Origin: Halorussus lipolyticus
GTDB taxonomy: Archaea > Halobacteriota > Halobacteria > Halobacteriales > Haladaptataceae
NCBI RefSeq assembly: GCF_029338375.1
Contig: NZ_CP119804.1
Location: forward strand, 2,748,955 to 2,812,954
DNA length: 64,000 nucleotides
Reading direction: 5' to 3'
Part shown: in pieces, positions 1 through 11,518 of the stretch
How positions within the stretch are numbered: the stretch's first letter is position 1
Layout of the letters: each line of letters begins with the position of its first letter
Notes under the pieces: model-generated
Told to the model about the DNA's origin: nothing
The model's database searches: none
The model's input: only the letters and a program-made list of their open reading frames with translations
Made by a program: the position numbers and the translations under genes

Positions 1-207
1 ACCGAGGGCGGCGAAATAGCGCGGGACCTCGCAGGTGGCGACTGTCCCGACTGCGACGGTGACAGCGAGTTCGTCTTCGCCTTCGCCGAGGAGCAAAACG
101 AGGAGGTCGGCGGCCTCTACGGTGAGGGCGATGTCATCCACGCCTACTCCTACTGCGAGTGCGGCACGGCGTATTCGGACAAGTGGGTCGCGGGCGACGA
201 GGAGTAG
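1..207 (+). CDS. C-terminal part of a small zinc-ribbon-like protein (truncated by window edge)
   Basis: Frame 1 is open from the window edge to a TAG stop and gives 68 residues. It carries two paired-cysteine knuckles, CPDC near residue 15 and CEC about 37 residues later, as in small haloarchaeal zinc-ribbon proteins. The rest is acidic, typical of a halophile. I do not recognise a specific family and the start lies outside the window. Metal binding is inferred from the cysteine spacing only. Confidence 0.6.
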   Translation, partial: TEGGEIARDLAGGDCPDCDGDSEFVFAFAEEQNEEVGGLYGEGDVIHAYSYCECGTAYSDKWVAGDEE

Positions 208-533
208 CGTTCTTCGATAGTTTCGGTCTCGTTTGTAATCGGTAACGCGAAGACATTTTAGAAAGCCCCCGCCCGGTCACGGTCGCTCTGCGGGATATTT
301 CGCGCCTCTCCGCACCGCCCGGCGCGAAATAGTGGCCCGCAGAGACGACCACGGGCCTCCGGCCCGCGACCGGGCGGCCCCTTTCAGTCCACCCAGACGG
401 TCAGCCGTGCCACCGAGCGTTGCCGGTGGTCAGTATCGCCTCTGTTTTCCGTCAGTCGGAGACTTGGAGCGTCCCCGAGGAGCGCGTCGATTCTAGCCCA
501 AGCCGTTTTCCCGCTCTCTGCCGCAGGACCGCC
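208..533. other. Intergenic stretch holding structured repeat copy 1
   Basis: I see no gene here. Positions 261-390 hold the first copy of a structured intergenic repeat listed separately. The remaining sequence before the next start codon shows no clear protein-coding or RNA signal. Confidence 0.5.
261..390 (+). repeat. Structured intergenic repeat, copy 1 (candidate RNA element)
   Basis: This is an imperfect palindrome of about 130 bases. Stem A is CTCTGCGGG (286-294) with CCCGCAGAG (336-344). Stem B is TTTCGCGC (298-305) with GCGCGAAA (322-329). An outer stem pairs 271-282 with 364-375, and a small GGGCC-tcc-GGCCC hairpin lies at 353-365. Two relatives, at 3991-4108 and 61250-61372, lie in the opposite orientation. 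They keep the loops ATAT and ATAG and the end blocks AGCCCCCG and GGCCCCTT while the stem sequences change. Confidence 0.7.
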
Positions 534-812
534 ATGGGGGACTACGAGCGAGTCGCAATCGAGGACTGGAACGGCATCGTCAGCCACCTCCGCGAGTTCG
601 CGGCGGGCGGCGACATCTCCGAGAGCGGCGAGGGCATCGAGATTGCGGTCGGAAGCGCCACCTTCTCGGTCACCAAGGACGGCCGGGTCTCTGCCGGAAT
701 GCCCCTCCACGACTTCGAGGACGGCGGCGTCGAGGCCCTCTACTTCGACCACGACGCCGAGGCCATCCGCGTCGAGGGCGGGGACCTCTCCTACGAGTTC
801 CGGAAACCCTGA
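534..812 (+). CDS. Small acidic protein of unknown function (92 aa)
   Basis: The ATG at 534 is chosen over an in-frame GTG at 420 because residues 1-38 of the longer reading are basic and serine-rich, unlike haloarchaeal protein. The product from MGDYERVAIEDW onward is acidic with alternating polar and hydrophobic strands (IEIAVGSATFSVTKDGRVSAGMP). That suggests a small beta-rich fold. There is no membrane segment or signal. The gene ends 65 bases before the sugar kinase gene on the same strand. No function is assigned. Confidence 0.75.
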   Translation: MGDYERVAIEDWNGIVSHLREFAAGGDISESGEGIEIAVGSATFSVTKDGRVSAGMPLHDFEDGGVEALYFDHDAEAIRVEGGDLSYEFRKP

Positions 813-877
813 GGCACCCTCGACCCGCCGGCCTGTCGTCGTAAGCGGTTTCATCCCGCGGTGCCTCGACTTCGCCG

Positions 878-1876
878 ATGACCGATTCCGAGGAGACCGG
901 GGAAACTCCGCCGACGGACGCCAGCGAACCCGCCCCCGAGGTCGCCGCGGTCGGGAGCGCCCTCGTGGACCGAATGTACGCGCTGACCAACCTCCCGGAA
1001 CCCGACGGCGGCGCGTTCGTCCGCGACGAGGAGACCGCAGTCGGCGGCGTCTCTGCGAACGTCGCGTCTGCACTCACTCGCTTGGGCCGGGACACCGGCG
1101 TCGTGGCCCGACTCGGCGACGACGAGGCCGCCGACCGCGTGCTGGCCGACCTCCGAAATCGGGGCATCGACGCCCGGCGCGTCCGCCGCGGAAACCCCGA
1201 CGAGCAGACCTCCTACTCGCTGGTCCTCCGGGGCCCCGACGGCGAGCGCATGATAATCGCGGGCGGCGAGAGCGTCCCGAACCTCCGACTCGACGCCGCC
1301 GACCGTGACTACCTCCGAAACGCGGACCTCGTGTTCACCAGCGCCTACGCCCCGGACCCGGTGGTCTCTGCTCTCGCCGACGCCGCCGCAAATACCGGCC
1401 CCGACGACGATTTTCCGCCGCTGGCCTTCGACCTCGCGGGTCCGCTCTCGGAACTCCAGAATCGCGCCACCCGTCCGGAGACCATCGACGCCCTCCTGCC
1501 GGTCTGCGACCTGTTCGTCGCCAACGAGGTCTCTGCCCGGTCGTACCTCGGCGAGGACCCCCGCGAAGCAATCGAACTCCTCCGGGACCGAGGAGTCCGC
1601 CGGGCCGCCCTCACTCGCGGGACCGACGGCGCGCTCCTGCTAACCGAGAAAGACGAAATCATCGAAATCCCCGCGTTCGAGGTCGAGACCGCCGACACCA
1701 CTGGTGCCGGTGACGCTTTTACCGCGGGCCTGCTCCACGGGTGGCTTCTCGGAAATCGCGCCCCGGAAGACGCCGGGCGATTCGCCGCTGGCACCGCCGC
1801 GCTCAACTGTACCGCCGAGAACGCCCGCGGCGGCCTGCCGACCGCGGAAGAAGTAGCGCAGTTCCTCGGAAGTTAG
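878..1876 (+). CDS. PfkB-family carbohydrate kinase
   Basis: This 332-residue protein is a ribokinase-fold sugar kinase that should phosphorylate a sugar or nucleoside with ATP in the cytoplasm. The N-terminal PfkB signature region is GGVSANVASALTRLG (56-70). The C-terminal signature DTTGAGDAF is at 273-281, with D279 as the expected catalytic base and GAGD as the anion hole. The first 20 residues are a disordered acidic extension. Substrate cannot be deduced: ribokinase, fructokinase and 2-keto-3-deoxygluconate kinase share these motifs. Its stop overlaps the convergent btpA-like gene by 4 bases. Confidence 0.9.
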   Translation: MTDSEETGETPPTDASEPAPEVAAVGSALVDRMYALTNLPEPDGGAFVRDEETAVGGVSANVASALTRLGRDTGVVARLGDDEAADRVLADLRNRGIDARRVRRGNPDEQTSYSLVLRGPDGERMIIAGGESVPNLRLDAADRDYLRNADLVFTSAYAPDPVVSALADAAANTGPDDDFPPLAFDLAGPLSELQNRATRPETIDALLPVCDLFVANEVSARSYLGEDPREAIELLRDRGVRRAALTRGTDGALLLTEKDEIIEIPAFEVETADTTGAGDAFTAGLLHGWLLGNRAPEDAGRFAAGTAALNCTAENARGGLPTAEEVAQFLGS

Positions 1877-2688
1877 CGCACTTCGTCTGCGGCCGCGACC
1901 AACTCCTCGACTCGCTCGACCGAGACGGGGTTGGTCGTCTCGCCGCCCTCCTTCAGCGCGGTGCCGACGATAGCCCCGTCGGCGACTTCGAGCAAGTCGG
2001 CCGCGTTCTCGGGCGTCACCCCGCTTCCGATGAAAACGGGGGCGTCCAGTCCCGCTTCGTCCCGCGCCTCTGCGACCGCGGCGAGGTGGTCCGCCGGGAC
2101 CTCGTGACCGGTGCCCGCGCCGGAGACGACCACGCCCTCGGCCAGTCCTCGTTCGATTGGTTCGGCCACGGCCTCGGCATCGAGGGGCCGGTCGGCGAGG
2201 GGGGCCGAGTGTTTCACGTCCAAGTCCGCGAAGATGGCGGCCTCGGCGTTCAGTTGTTCTCGGAGGCGGACCGTCTCGTGGGCCTTCCCCTCCACGATTC
2301 CTTGGTCGGTGACTCGCGCTCCGACGTGGACGTTTACTCGGACAAACTCGGCTCCGACTGCCGACGCGACCGAGAGCGCGGCCTCGGCGTCGTTCCGGAG
2401 GACGTTGATTCCGATGGGGAGGTCTACCTCCTCAGCGATTTCCGCGGCGACGCGGGTCATCGAGGCGACCACGTGTTTGGGCACGTCGTCGGGGTAGAAG
2501 GGCGCGTCCCCGAAGTTTTCGAGCATCAGCGCGTCAACGCCGCCCGCTTCGAGTCGCCGGGCGTCCCGCAGGGCGGCCTGCCGGACTCCTTCGAAGTCGC
2601 CCGAGAACTCGGGCGCGCCGGGCAGGGCGGGTAGGTGGACCATGCCGACGAGTGGCTTCTCGGCGTCTGCGAGGTTCGCTGTCGTCAT
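1873..2688 (-). CDS. BtpA/SgcQ-family TIM-barrel protein
   Basis: This is a 271-residue protein of the BtpA family (Pfam BtpA). It starts MTTANLADAEKPLVGMVHLP and carries the family motifs MVHLPALPG (16-24), GVDALMLENFGDAPF and FADLDVKHSAPL. In cyanobacteria BtpA affects photosystem I stability, but archaeal members have no established role and the fold is phosphate-binding TIM-barrel-like. The ATG at 2688 is preferred to the longer open frame because it overlaps the upstream DHH gene by 4 bases (ATGA), which indicates translational coupling. Confidence 0.88.
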   Translation of the reverse strand: MTTANLADAEKPLVGMVHLPALPGAPEFSGDFEGVRQAALRDARRLEAGGVDALMLENFGDAPFYPDDVPKHVVASMTRVAAEIAEEVDLPIGINVLRNDAEAALSVASAVGAEFVRVNVHVGARVTDQGIVEGKAHETVRLREQLNAEAAIFADLDVKHSAPLADRPLDAEAVAEPIERGLAEGVVVSGAGTGHEVPADHLAAVAEARDEAGLDAPVFIGSGVTPENAADLLEVADGAIVGTALKEGGETTNPVSVERVEELVAAADEVR

Positions 2689-3833
2689 TCCTCGGCTTCC
2701 GCCTCGCTGTCTTCGGTGTCTCCGTCTTCGGTCTCGGCGTCTTTGGCCTCTCCGCCTTCGCCCTCGTCGTCCCAGTCGAGATTGTAGAAAGCCTCGATGA
2801 TGACCTGCTTGGCCGTCGCACCGCGGGTCGTCCAGTGGTGGGCGTAGTCGAGCATGTCGTCGTAGATTCGGGGCTTGCACCCCGCCGCCTTGGGGTGGCC
2901 GCCGCCGTTGACCTGCCGGGCGACTTCGTGGGCGCGCTCGAACTCGTCGGTGCCGCGGATGGAGGCGCTTCCGGAGGGTTTGACGATTACGGCGGCGTCG
3001 GTTCCCTGCTGGCGGAGGGCCTCGGCGACCTCGTTCTGGGAGCATCGGCCGTAGGTCACGCCGACTGTCCACGGGCCGATTTCCTCGATGTCGGCGCGGG
3101 CGACGGCCTTCTCGATGAGGGCGTCCTTCTCGACGCGCATCTCGGCGAGGAACTCCGCTACGTCCTCGGGGAGGTCAGCGCCGTGTTCGGCGACAGTTTC
3201 GATGTACTCCTCGGGTTCGGCCCAGTAGGAGAAGTCCGCGAGGTCGTCGCTTCGCTCGTCGTCCCGAATCCAGAGGTCGTGGTCGCGGGTGACCGCCGCG
3301 AGTTCCACGAGGTAGTCCGGGAAGTCGTAGTTGAGCGAGCGGACGGCCACGTCGGCGGTACACTCCTCGTCGCTGTCGCCGACGACCAACTCGACGCCCG
3401 CGTCGCGGACCGCCTCGGCCACTGTGTCGGTCCACTGGTGGTGGTCGTACCAGACGACTTCGCCCGCCTGCTCCACGAGGACCTCCAGCGACTCGCCCAC
3501 TTCGTCGTAGGTGTCGGGGCAGAGGTCGCAGACGAAGACGGTCGCGCCGGGTTCGCTGTACTCTACGACTCGTTCGAGGGCGTCTTCGAGGTCGTGAGGG
3601 CCGGCGTCGATGAGCGCGCCCTCGCCGTAGGCCTCCCGGACCAGCGCGGTGCAGGCCAGTCCGTCGGCGTCGGGGTCGGCAACGATTGCGACCTCGGCAC
3701 CGGTCAGGGTGTCCTCGGCCTCGGCCTCCTCTTTGGCCTCCTCGACCGAATCCGGGACGAAGAAGCCCTCGCCCGGCAGGATGGATTTGCGTTCGAGAGA
3801 GAGGTTGTCGTCGTCGATAACGTAGTCTTTCAT
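2685..3833 (-). CDS. DHH-family phosphoesterase
   Basis: This 382-residue protein of the DHH/DHHA1 superfamily (RecJ, NrnA, GdpP relatives) is a metal-dependent phosphodiesterase. Visible motifs are DPDADG (53-58), DLCPD (103-107), DHH (130-132) and the DHHA1 substrate-binding motif NGGGHPKAAG (309-318). There is no RecJ OB domain, so a nano-RNA or cyclic-dinucleotide phosphodiesterase, or an archaeal RecJ-like nuclease, is possible. The last 30 residues are an acidic tail. The internal ATG at 3833 (MKDYVIDDD) is chosen because the preceding 17 codons are not haloarchaeal in composition. It is the first gene of an operon with the btpA-like gene. Confidence 0.88.
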   Translation of the reverse strand: MKDYVIDDDNLSLERKSILPGEGFFVPDSVEEAKEEAEAEDTLTGAEVAIVADPDADGLACTALVREAYGEGALIDAGPHDLEDALERVVEYSEPGATVFVCDLCPDTYDEVGESLEVLVEQAGEVVWYDHHQWTDTVAEAVRDAGVELVVGDSDEECTADVAVRSLNYDFPDYLVELAAVTRDHDLWIRDDERSDDLADFSYWAEPEEYIETVAEHGADLPEDVAEFLAEMRVEKDALIEKAVARADIEEIGPWTVGVTYGRCSQNEVAEALRQQGTDAAVIVKPSGSASIRGTDEFERAHEVARQVNGGGHPKAAGCKPRIYDDMLDYAHHWTTRGATAKQVIIEAFYNLDWDDEGEGGEAKDAETEDGDTEDSEAEAEE

Positions 3834-4213
3834 GGGTTTCCATCCGGGCGGAGCGGGGAAGAATCCTCGGTTGTGGACCGGCACAGAGTGTGTGACAGGG
3901 TAACAGCCCGAGGAGACCGCCCGCCGCGGCGGACGCGCTCGGTGACGCGAACCACGAGCGAACGCTTGACCGGAGAACCACCGTGGTGGGGTGAAGGGGC
4001 CGGTCGGTCGCGTTCACTTTAGTCGGTCCACGACCCCTATCCGAGGCGGGCCGTGTTGAGAGCCGAGGATATGTCGTGGAGCGACCGCGAGCGGCCGGGG
4101 GCTTCAGAAGACACCACCACACCGATTCTGCGGCTTACGCTGATTCTGCTGTTCGTCTCGGTTCTACTTTTGACGGTCGCAGTCCCGTCGTTTCCAGAAC
4201 CAGAATCGACGCC
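3834..4213. other. Intergenic stretch holding structured repeat copy 2
   Basis: No credible gene lies between the divergent-promoter side of the DHH operon and the universal stress gene. Open frames here have arginine-rich composition unlike neighbouring proteins. The central part (3991-4108) is the second copy of the structured repeat. Confidence 0.5.
3991..4108 (-). repeat. Structured intergenic repeat, copy 2
   Basis: Read on the minus strand this matches copy 1 in order: AGCCCCCGGCC, stem A strand CCACGAC, ATATCC, loop region, GATAGGG, stem A' GTCGTGG, and the end block GGCCCCTTC. Stem A is therefore kept as a pair although its sequence differs from copies 1 and 3. Stem B is imperfect here, so this copy may be degenerate. 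Confidence 0.6.
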
Positions 4214-4645
4214 CTACCCTTCGTCCTCAAGTTGCCGCACAGTCAGCACCGGCACCGGACACGACCGCACCACCCGCTCGGCCACGCTCCCGATGAGGAA
4301 GCGATTCTCGCCGTGCCGACCGCGGGTCCCGGTCGCCACCACGTCGGCGTCCTGCTCGCGGGCGTACTCGGTGATTTCGGCCGCCGGGCGACCCTCGCGG
4401 ACCGCGGTCGTGACCTCGCGCTCTGCGTGGTTCCGGACCGCATCGAGGGCGTCCTCGCCTTGGGATTCGAGCGCGTTGCGGAGTTCGTCGCGTAGCTCCT
4501 CGGGCGAGGAGTCCACCTCACCAGTATCCACCACGTAGAGCGCGTGGACCGAGGCGTCGAACCGCCGGGCGAGGTCGAGCGCGACCTTGACGGCGCGGGT
4601 GACGCTCTCGGACCCGTCCGTGGCGATGACGACGGAATCTATCAT
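4214..4645 (-). CDS. Universal stress protein, UspA family
   Basis: A single 143-residue Usp domain. It has the N-terminal strand IDSVVIATDGSESV and the ATP-binding signature G-x2-G-x9-G-[ST], seen as GTRGRHG at 106-112 followed by IGS at 118-120, so nucleotide binding is likely. Usp proteins are cytoplasmic dimers that modulate stress survival. Haloarchaea carry many paralogues and the specific role cannot be told. It is transcribed alone. Confidence 0.92.
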   Translation of the reverse strand: MIDSVVIATDGSESVTRAVKVALDLARRFDASVHALYVVDTGEVDSSPEELRDELRNALESQGEDALDAVRNHAEREVTTAVREGRPAAEITEYAREQDADVVATGTRGRHGENRFLIGSVAERVVRSCPVPVLTVRQLEDEG

Positions 4646-5268
4646 GGCCGGTCCTACTGTCGGGGGCCTCTTAAACTTCGGTGCCGGACGCTTCGTGGAT
4701 GATTCGTGGCCTATCGGGCCGAAGATTTCTTAACGCTTTCCTAAAATCAAATATTATTGCTTTAGAATTGGTTTAGATTGCTTTCGTCAGTCAGTGGGAT
4801 GGTACCGCCGCCGAGACGCGATAGAAGCGTCGGGGTAGAGACGTGGGAGAAATGATAGGCAGGGAGCATGGGAAGTGACGGGGAAGCTAACTTCAGGCTT
4901 GAGCATCGCCGTCTACCGCAACCGCACCGTACAGCACGGCCCTCGAACCTCCCCAACCTCCTGCGCTACTCCCTTCGGTCCGTTGCTCGTCCCTCGCGCG
5001 GTTCGGCGCGGTCACAAGCGACCGCGCCAGCGCGCGCCGGAGAAAACGTAGAGTAGAAGAAAACAACCCGGCAGAGAGAACAGAACACCCCGCCAGAGGA
5101 CACGACACACGGGCCAACGAATCGAGCGAACGACCACGGAATCGAGAGACGGGACGAACTCGCCTCTCGGTCCGAGTTCTCGACTGCTGGCCGCTCGCCG
5201 TCTCGGCGTCGCGGCCCCCGCAAAAGTGGAAAGGTATTTGCCCGCGGACCTACCACTTCCGACTAATT
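4646..5268. other. Long intergenic region before the peptide-transporter operon
   Basis: About 620 bases without a credible gene. An AT-rich patch near 4725-4775 is a promoter-like candidate for the minus-strand usp gene. A GC-rich repeat lies at 4945-5040. Near the end, GGTATTT at 5234-5240 is a plausible box A about 30 bases before the GTG start at 5269. Confidence 0.45.
4945..5040 (+). repeat. GC-rich intergenic repeat with terminal hairpin, copy 1
   Basis: The block begins ACCTCCCCAACCTC, then TGCG and TCCCTCGCG, and ends in the hairpin GGCGCGG-N11-CCGCGCC followed by GCGCGCCGG. A relative lies in the opposite orientation at 61087-61182 with the same order of blocks and the same closing hairpin but a different loop. 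A shorter related stretch starting ACCGCAACCGCACCG occurs near 34449. Confidence 0.5.
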
Positions 5269-7770
<2,502 letters not shown>

Positions 7771-7852
7771 GTTGATTCGGCCCTTTTTTCGATGGTTCCG
7801 GACCGATACGAGTTTTGAACTAACCGAATCGCCCGCCAATCCCCTCCCGTAC

Positions 7853-7860
7853 GCTTTTAT
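7853..7860 (+). promoter_or_regulatory. Box A promoter of the first peptide-binding protein gene
   Basis: The sequence GCTTTTAT lies about 30 bases before the ATG at 7887, the usual distance of an archaeal TATA box from the start of a leaderless transcript. No Shine-Dalgarno sequence precedes that ATG, which agrees with a leaderless message. Confidence 0.5.
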
Positions 7861-7886
7861 CCAAAATGATTGATTGATAGGATTGG

Positions 7887-9557
7887 ATGACTTCAAACGA
7901 CACATCCGTTTCAAGACGGAGCCTACTGAAAGCGGCAGGAGGAGCGGCGGCGAGCGCCTCGGTCGCCGGGTACGTAGACACCGGAGGAGCCGAGGAGGTC
8001 CAACAAGAAGGGGGCGGCGGAACCCTCACCTTCGCTCGGGGGAACGACTCGGGCACGCTCGACCCGCAGAACACCACCAGTGGCGAGGACGTGAAGGTCA
8101 CGAACCAGATATACGACCGACTCATCGAGTTCGAGCCGGGAACGTCCGAACTTATCGCCGGTCTGGCGACCGAGTGGGAACTCGAAGGTCAGCAGACGAC
8201 GGTGACGCTCCGTGAGGGCGTGACTTTCCACAACGGCAACGAGTTCACCGCCGACGACTTCATCGCTACGTATCGCCGGTTCACCGACTCGGACTACGAG
8301 TACTATCCCGGCGACGATTACGTCTCGTCGTACGGGCCGTTCACGCTGGGCAACTGGGTCGAGAGCATCGAGAAGAACGGCGACTACGAGATGACCATCC
8401 AGTTGCAACAGCGGTACGCGCCCTTCCTCCGGAACCTCGCCATGTTCGCCTCCAGCGTCCTGTCCGAGCAGGCGATTCAGGAGCGGGGGACCGACCTCAG
8501 CCAGAATCCGATGGGGACCGGCCCGTTCGTCTTCGAGAACTGGGACCAAGGCAACCAGCGCATCCGACTCTCGGCCAACGAGAACTACTGGGGCGAGGGA
8601 CCCAACGTGGACGAAGTCGTGTTCACCGCGATCGGCCAGAACACCACCCGCGCCCAGACGCTCATCTCGGGCGGCGCGGACATCATCGACGGCCTCGGGG
8701 CACAGGCGGCCCAAATCGTCGACGGGGCGGAGCAGGCGGAGTTGCTGGAAACGAGCGGTATCAACATCGGCTACATGGCGTTCAACATGGCCCGCGTCGA
8801 GGCCTTCCGGAATAAGCAGGTCCGGCAGGCAATCAGCTACGCTATCAACACCGAGGCCATCGTCAACACCATCTTCCGGGGCATCGCGGTGCAGGCGAGT
8901 CAACCGATTCCGTCGAACCTGTTCGGCTACAACGAGGAGCTAGACCCTTACCCGCACGACCCCGAGCAGGCCCAGCAACTCCTGAACGACGCGGGGTACG
9001 GTGACGGCTTCACGTTCGAGTTGGCGACGTTCCAGAACCCGCGGGCGTACAACCCCTCGCCGGTTCAGGCGGCCCAGACGGTCAAGTCGAACCTCAGCGA
9101 GGTCGGCATCACGGTCAACATCAACCAACAGCCGTTCAACCCCTTCCTGAACTACACCAGTACCGGGAAGCACGACGCCTGTTTCCTCGGGTGGATGACC
9201 GACAACGCCGACCCCGACAACTTCTACTACGCCCTGCTTCACCCCGGCGTCTCGCAGGACGACGTGCCTGACGGACAGGACTGGGTTAGCTGGGACACCG
9301 AGGGCTTCAACACCCTCGACGTGGCGGCGTGGGCCAACACCGACTTCATGGAGGTCACCGAGCAGGCCCAGCAGACCTACGAACAGCAGGAGCGCGCCGA
9401 CCTCTACAAGCAGGCGGCCCAAATCGCTCACGACGAGGCTCCGTGGGTGTTCATCGACCACGCGAAGGAACTGCGGGGCATCGGCAACAACGTCGAGAAC
9501 TTCGTGGTCGCGCCCATCGGCGGGCCGTTCCTCAAACAGGTCCGTCTTTCTAACTAA
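7887..9557 (+). CDS. Peptide ABC transporter substrate-binding protein (SBP_bac_5), lipobox cysteine missing
   Basis: This 556-residue family 5 binding protein captures peptides outside the membrane. The N-terminus has a twin-arginine signal SRRSLLK (9-15) and a short hydrophobic stretch. The position that holds the lipobox cysteine in the next gene is tyrosine here (VAGY, Y29), so it may be released or held by an uncleaved signal. The mature part carries GTLTFARGNDSGTLD and REGVTFHNGNEFTADDF, typical of DppA/OppA. It is followed by a close paralogue, indicating tandem duplication. Confidence 0.92.
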   Translation: MTSNDTSVSRRSLLKAAGGAAASASVAGYVDTGGAEEVQQEGGGGTLTFARGNDSGTLDPQNTTSGEDVKVTNQIYDRLIEFEPGTSELIAGLATEWELEGQQTTVTLREGVTFHNGNEFTADDFIATYRRFTDSDYEYYPGDDYVSSYGPFTLGNWVESIEKNGDYEMTIQLQQRYAPFLRNLAMFASSVLSEQAIQERGTDLSQNPMGTGPFVFENWDQGNQRIRLSANENYWGEGPNVDEVVFTAIGQNTTRAQTLISGGADIIDGLGAQAAQIVDGAEQAELLETSGINIGYMAFNMARVEAFRNKQVRQAISYAINTEAIVNTIFRGIAVQASQPIPSNLFGYNEELDPYPHDPEQAQQLLNDAGYGDGFTFELATFQNPRAYNPSPVQAAQTVKSNLSEVGITVNINQQPFNPFLNYTSTGKHDACFLGWMTDNADPDNFYYALLHPGVSQDDVPDGQDWVSWDTEGFNTLDVAAWANTDFMEVTEQAQQTYEQQERADLYKQAAQIAHDEAPWVFIDHAKELRGIGNNVENFVVAPIGGPFLKQVRLSN

Positions 9558-9610
9558 TCGCCGGCTTCTTTTTCGAGAGACGGTGAAACAACACTCAATG
9601 CCGAGTTAGG

Positions 9611-9621
9611 TTTTTATTTTT
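9611..9621 (+). promoter_or_regulatory. Candidate promoter of the second peptide-binding protein gene
   Basis: A T-rich box (TTTTTATTTTT) lies about 55 bases before the ATG at 9673 and is the only AT-rich patch in the gap. If used, it would give a leader of about 25-30 bases, and the paralogue would have its own promoter. Confidence 0.35.
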
Positions 9622-9672
9622 GCTTTCTTCAGGTCCGGCATACTTATGTGGGAGGTGTGTGCATGGTGGTCT

Positions 9673-11409
9673 ATGGCGACAGATGACAGTCTGAAGCGGC
9701 GCAGTTTCCTGAAAGCGGCCGGCGGTGCGACGGCCGCCGCCACGCTCGCCGGGTGTACCGGCGGCGACGACGAAGGCGACGGCACGACCACCGACGAGAC
9801 CACCGAGTCGATGGGTGGTACGACCGAGGAGGACGAGGAGACCACCGAGGAGTCCCAGAGTTCGGGCGGCACCCTCACCTTCGCCCGCGGGAACGACTCG
9901 GGCACCCTCGACTTCCAGAACACGACCAGCGGCGAGGACGCCAAGGTCACGAACCAGATTTACGACGGTCTCATTGAGTTCGAACCGGGCAAGACCTCGC
10001 TCAAGGCCGGTCTGGCGACCGACTGGAGTGTGGACGGCAAGACGGTCAGCATGACCCTCCGCGAGGGCGTCATGTTCCACAACGGCGAGGAGTTCACCGC
10101 CGACGACTACGTGGCGACCTACCGACGCTTCGTGGACAAGGACTACAAGCACTACCCCGGTCAGGAGTACGCCTCGTCCTACGGTCCCTACGCGCTGGGC
10201 AACTGGATTGATTCGGTCGAGAAGTCGGGCGACTACGAGGTCACCGTTACCCTCAAAAAGCCCTACGCGCCCATCCTGAAGAACTTCGCAATGTTCTGCT
10301 CGAAGGTCCACTCGCTGAAGGCCATCGAGGAGTACGGCACGGAACTCAAGAACAACCCGGTCGGGACCGGCCCCTTCAAGTTCGACAGTTGGGACACCGG
10401 CAACGCCCGGATTCGTCTGACCAAAAACGAGGACTACTGGGGCGACGAGAAGGCCAAGGTGGACGAAGTTGTGTTCACCGCGGTCGGCCAGAACACCTCC
10501 CGCGCCCAGACGCTGGTCTCGGGCGGTGCCGACATCATCGACGGCCTCGGGGCACAGGCCTCGCAGGTCGTCGATAGCTCTGACAAGGCCGAACTGCTCG
10601 AACGACCCGGCATCAACGTCGGTTACATGGCGTTCAACATGTCGAAGTTCAAGCCCTTCCGGAAGAAGAAGGTCCGGCAGGCCATCAACTACGCCATCGA
10701 CACGAAGTCCATCGTGGATACCATCTTCAAGGGTATCGCCTCGGAGGCCAGCCAGCCCATCCCGTCCAGCGTGATGGGGTACAACAAGGACCTCGACCCC
10801 TATCCGCAGGACCTCGAAAAGGCCGAATCGCTCCTGAAGGAGGCCGGACACGGTGACGGTCTCGAATTCGAGCTAGCGACGTTCAAGAACCCGCGTCCCT
10901 ACAACCCCTCGCCGAATCAGGCCGCACAGGTCGTCAAGTCGAACCTCGGGAAGGTCGGCATCACGGTCAACATCAAGACCCAGCCGTTCAACCCCTTCCT
11001 CGACTACACCGACAGCTACAAGCACGACGCCTGTTTCCTCGGCTGGAACACCGACAACGGCGACCCGGACAACTTCTACTACGCTCTGCTCCACCCCGGC
11101 GTGGACCGAAGCGAGGTCCCGGACGGGCAGGACTGGATCAACCCGGACAACCACGATAGCGTCAACACCCTCGACGCCGCCGCGTGGGCCAACACCGAGT
11201 TCATGAAGCTCACCGAGGACGGCCAATCGACCTACAAGACGGGCGAGCGTAAGCCCAAGTACCAGAAGGCCGGCGAAATCTTCCACGAGGAGTGCCCGTG
11301 GGTGGCCCTCAACCACGCGAAGGAACTCCGCGGCGTCGCCAACCGCGTGAACGGGTACAAGGTTCCGCCCATCGGCGGTCCCTTCCTCAACCTCGTCTCG
11401 CTCGAGTAG
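9673..11409 (+). CDS. Peptide ABC transporter substrate-binding lipoprotein (SBP_bac_5)
   Basis: This 578-residue paralogue of the preceding protein has the same motif series (GTLTFARGNDSGTLD, REGVMFHNGEEFTADDY, HDACFLGWNTDN). The signal is twin-arginine (KRRSFLKAAGG) and ends in a true lipobox TLAGC with C28, followed by an acidic, Thr-rich linker to about residue 60. It should be a lipid-anchored peptide receptor. The ATG at 9673 is chosen over 9646 because the upstream nine codons (MWEVCAWWS) would spoil the signal peptide. Confidence 0.93.
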   Translation: MATDDSLKRRSFLKAAGGATAAATLAGCTGGDDEGDGTTTDETTESMGGTTEEDEETTEESQSSGGTLTFARGNDSGTLDFQNTTSGEDAKVTNQIYDGLIEFEPGKTSLKAGLATDWSVDGKTVSMTLREGVMFHNGEEFTADDYVATYRRFVDKDYKHYPGQEYASSYGPYALGNWIDSVEKSGDYEVTVTLKKPYAPILKNFAMFCSKVHSLKAIEEYGTELKNNPVGTGPFKFDSWDTGNARIRLTKNEDYWGDEKAKVDEVVFTAVGQNTSRAQTLVSGGADIIDGLGAQASQVVDSSDKAELLERPGINVGYMAFNMSKFKPFRKKKVRQAINYAIDTKSIVDTIFKGIASEASQPIPSSVMGYNKDLDPYPQDLEKAESLLKEAGHGDGLEFELATFKNPRPYNPSPNQAAQVVKSNLGKVGITVNIKTQPFNPFLDYTDSYKHDACFLGWNTDNGDPDNFYYALLHPGVDRSEVPDGQDWINPDNHDSVNTLDAAAWANTEFMKLTEDGQSTYKTGERKPKYQKAGEIFHEECPWVALNHAKELRGVANRVNGYKVPPIGGPFLNLVSLE

Positions 11410-11518
11410 TAACGCACGCCGACTGACTTCCGAACACCCTTCCCTTCGGGGAAGTCGCGCCACGACGGTACCGGAGTAACGAGCCTTTTTTGACCCCTGC
11501 GGTCAATTCACCGAGTGA

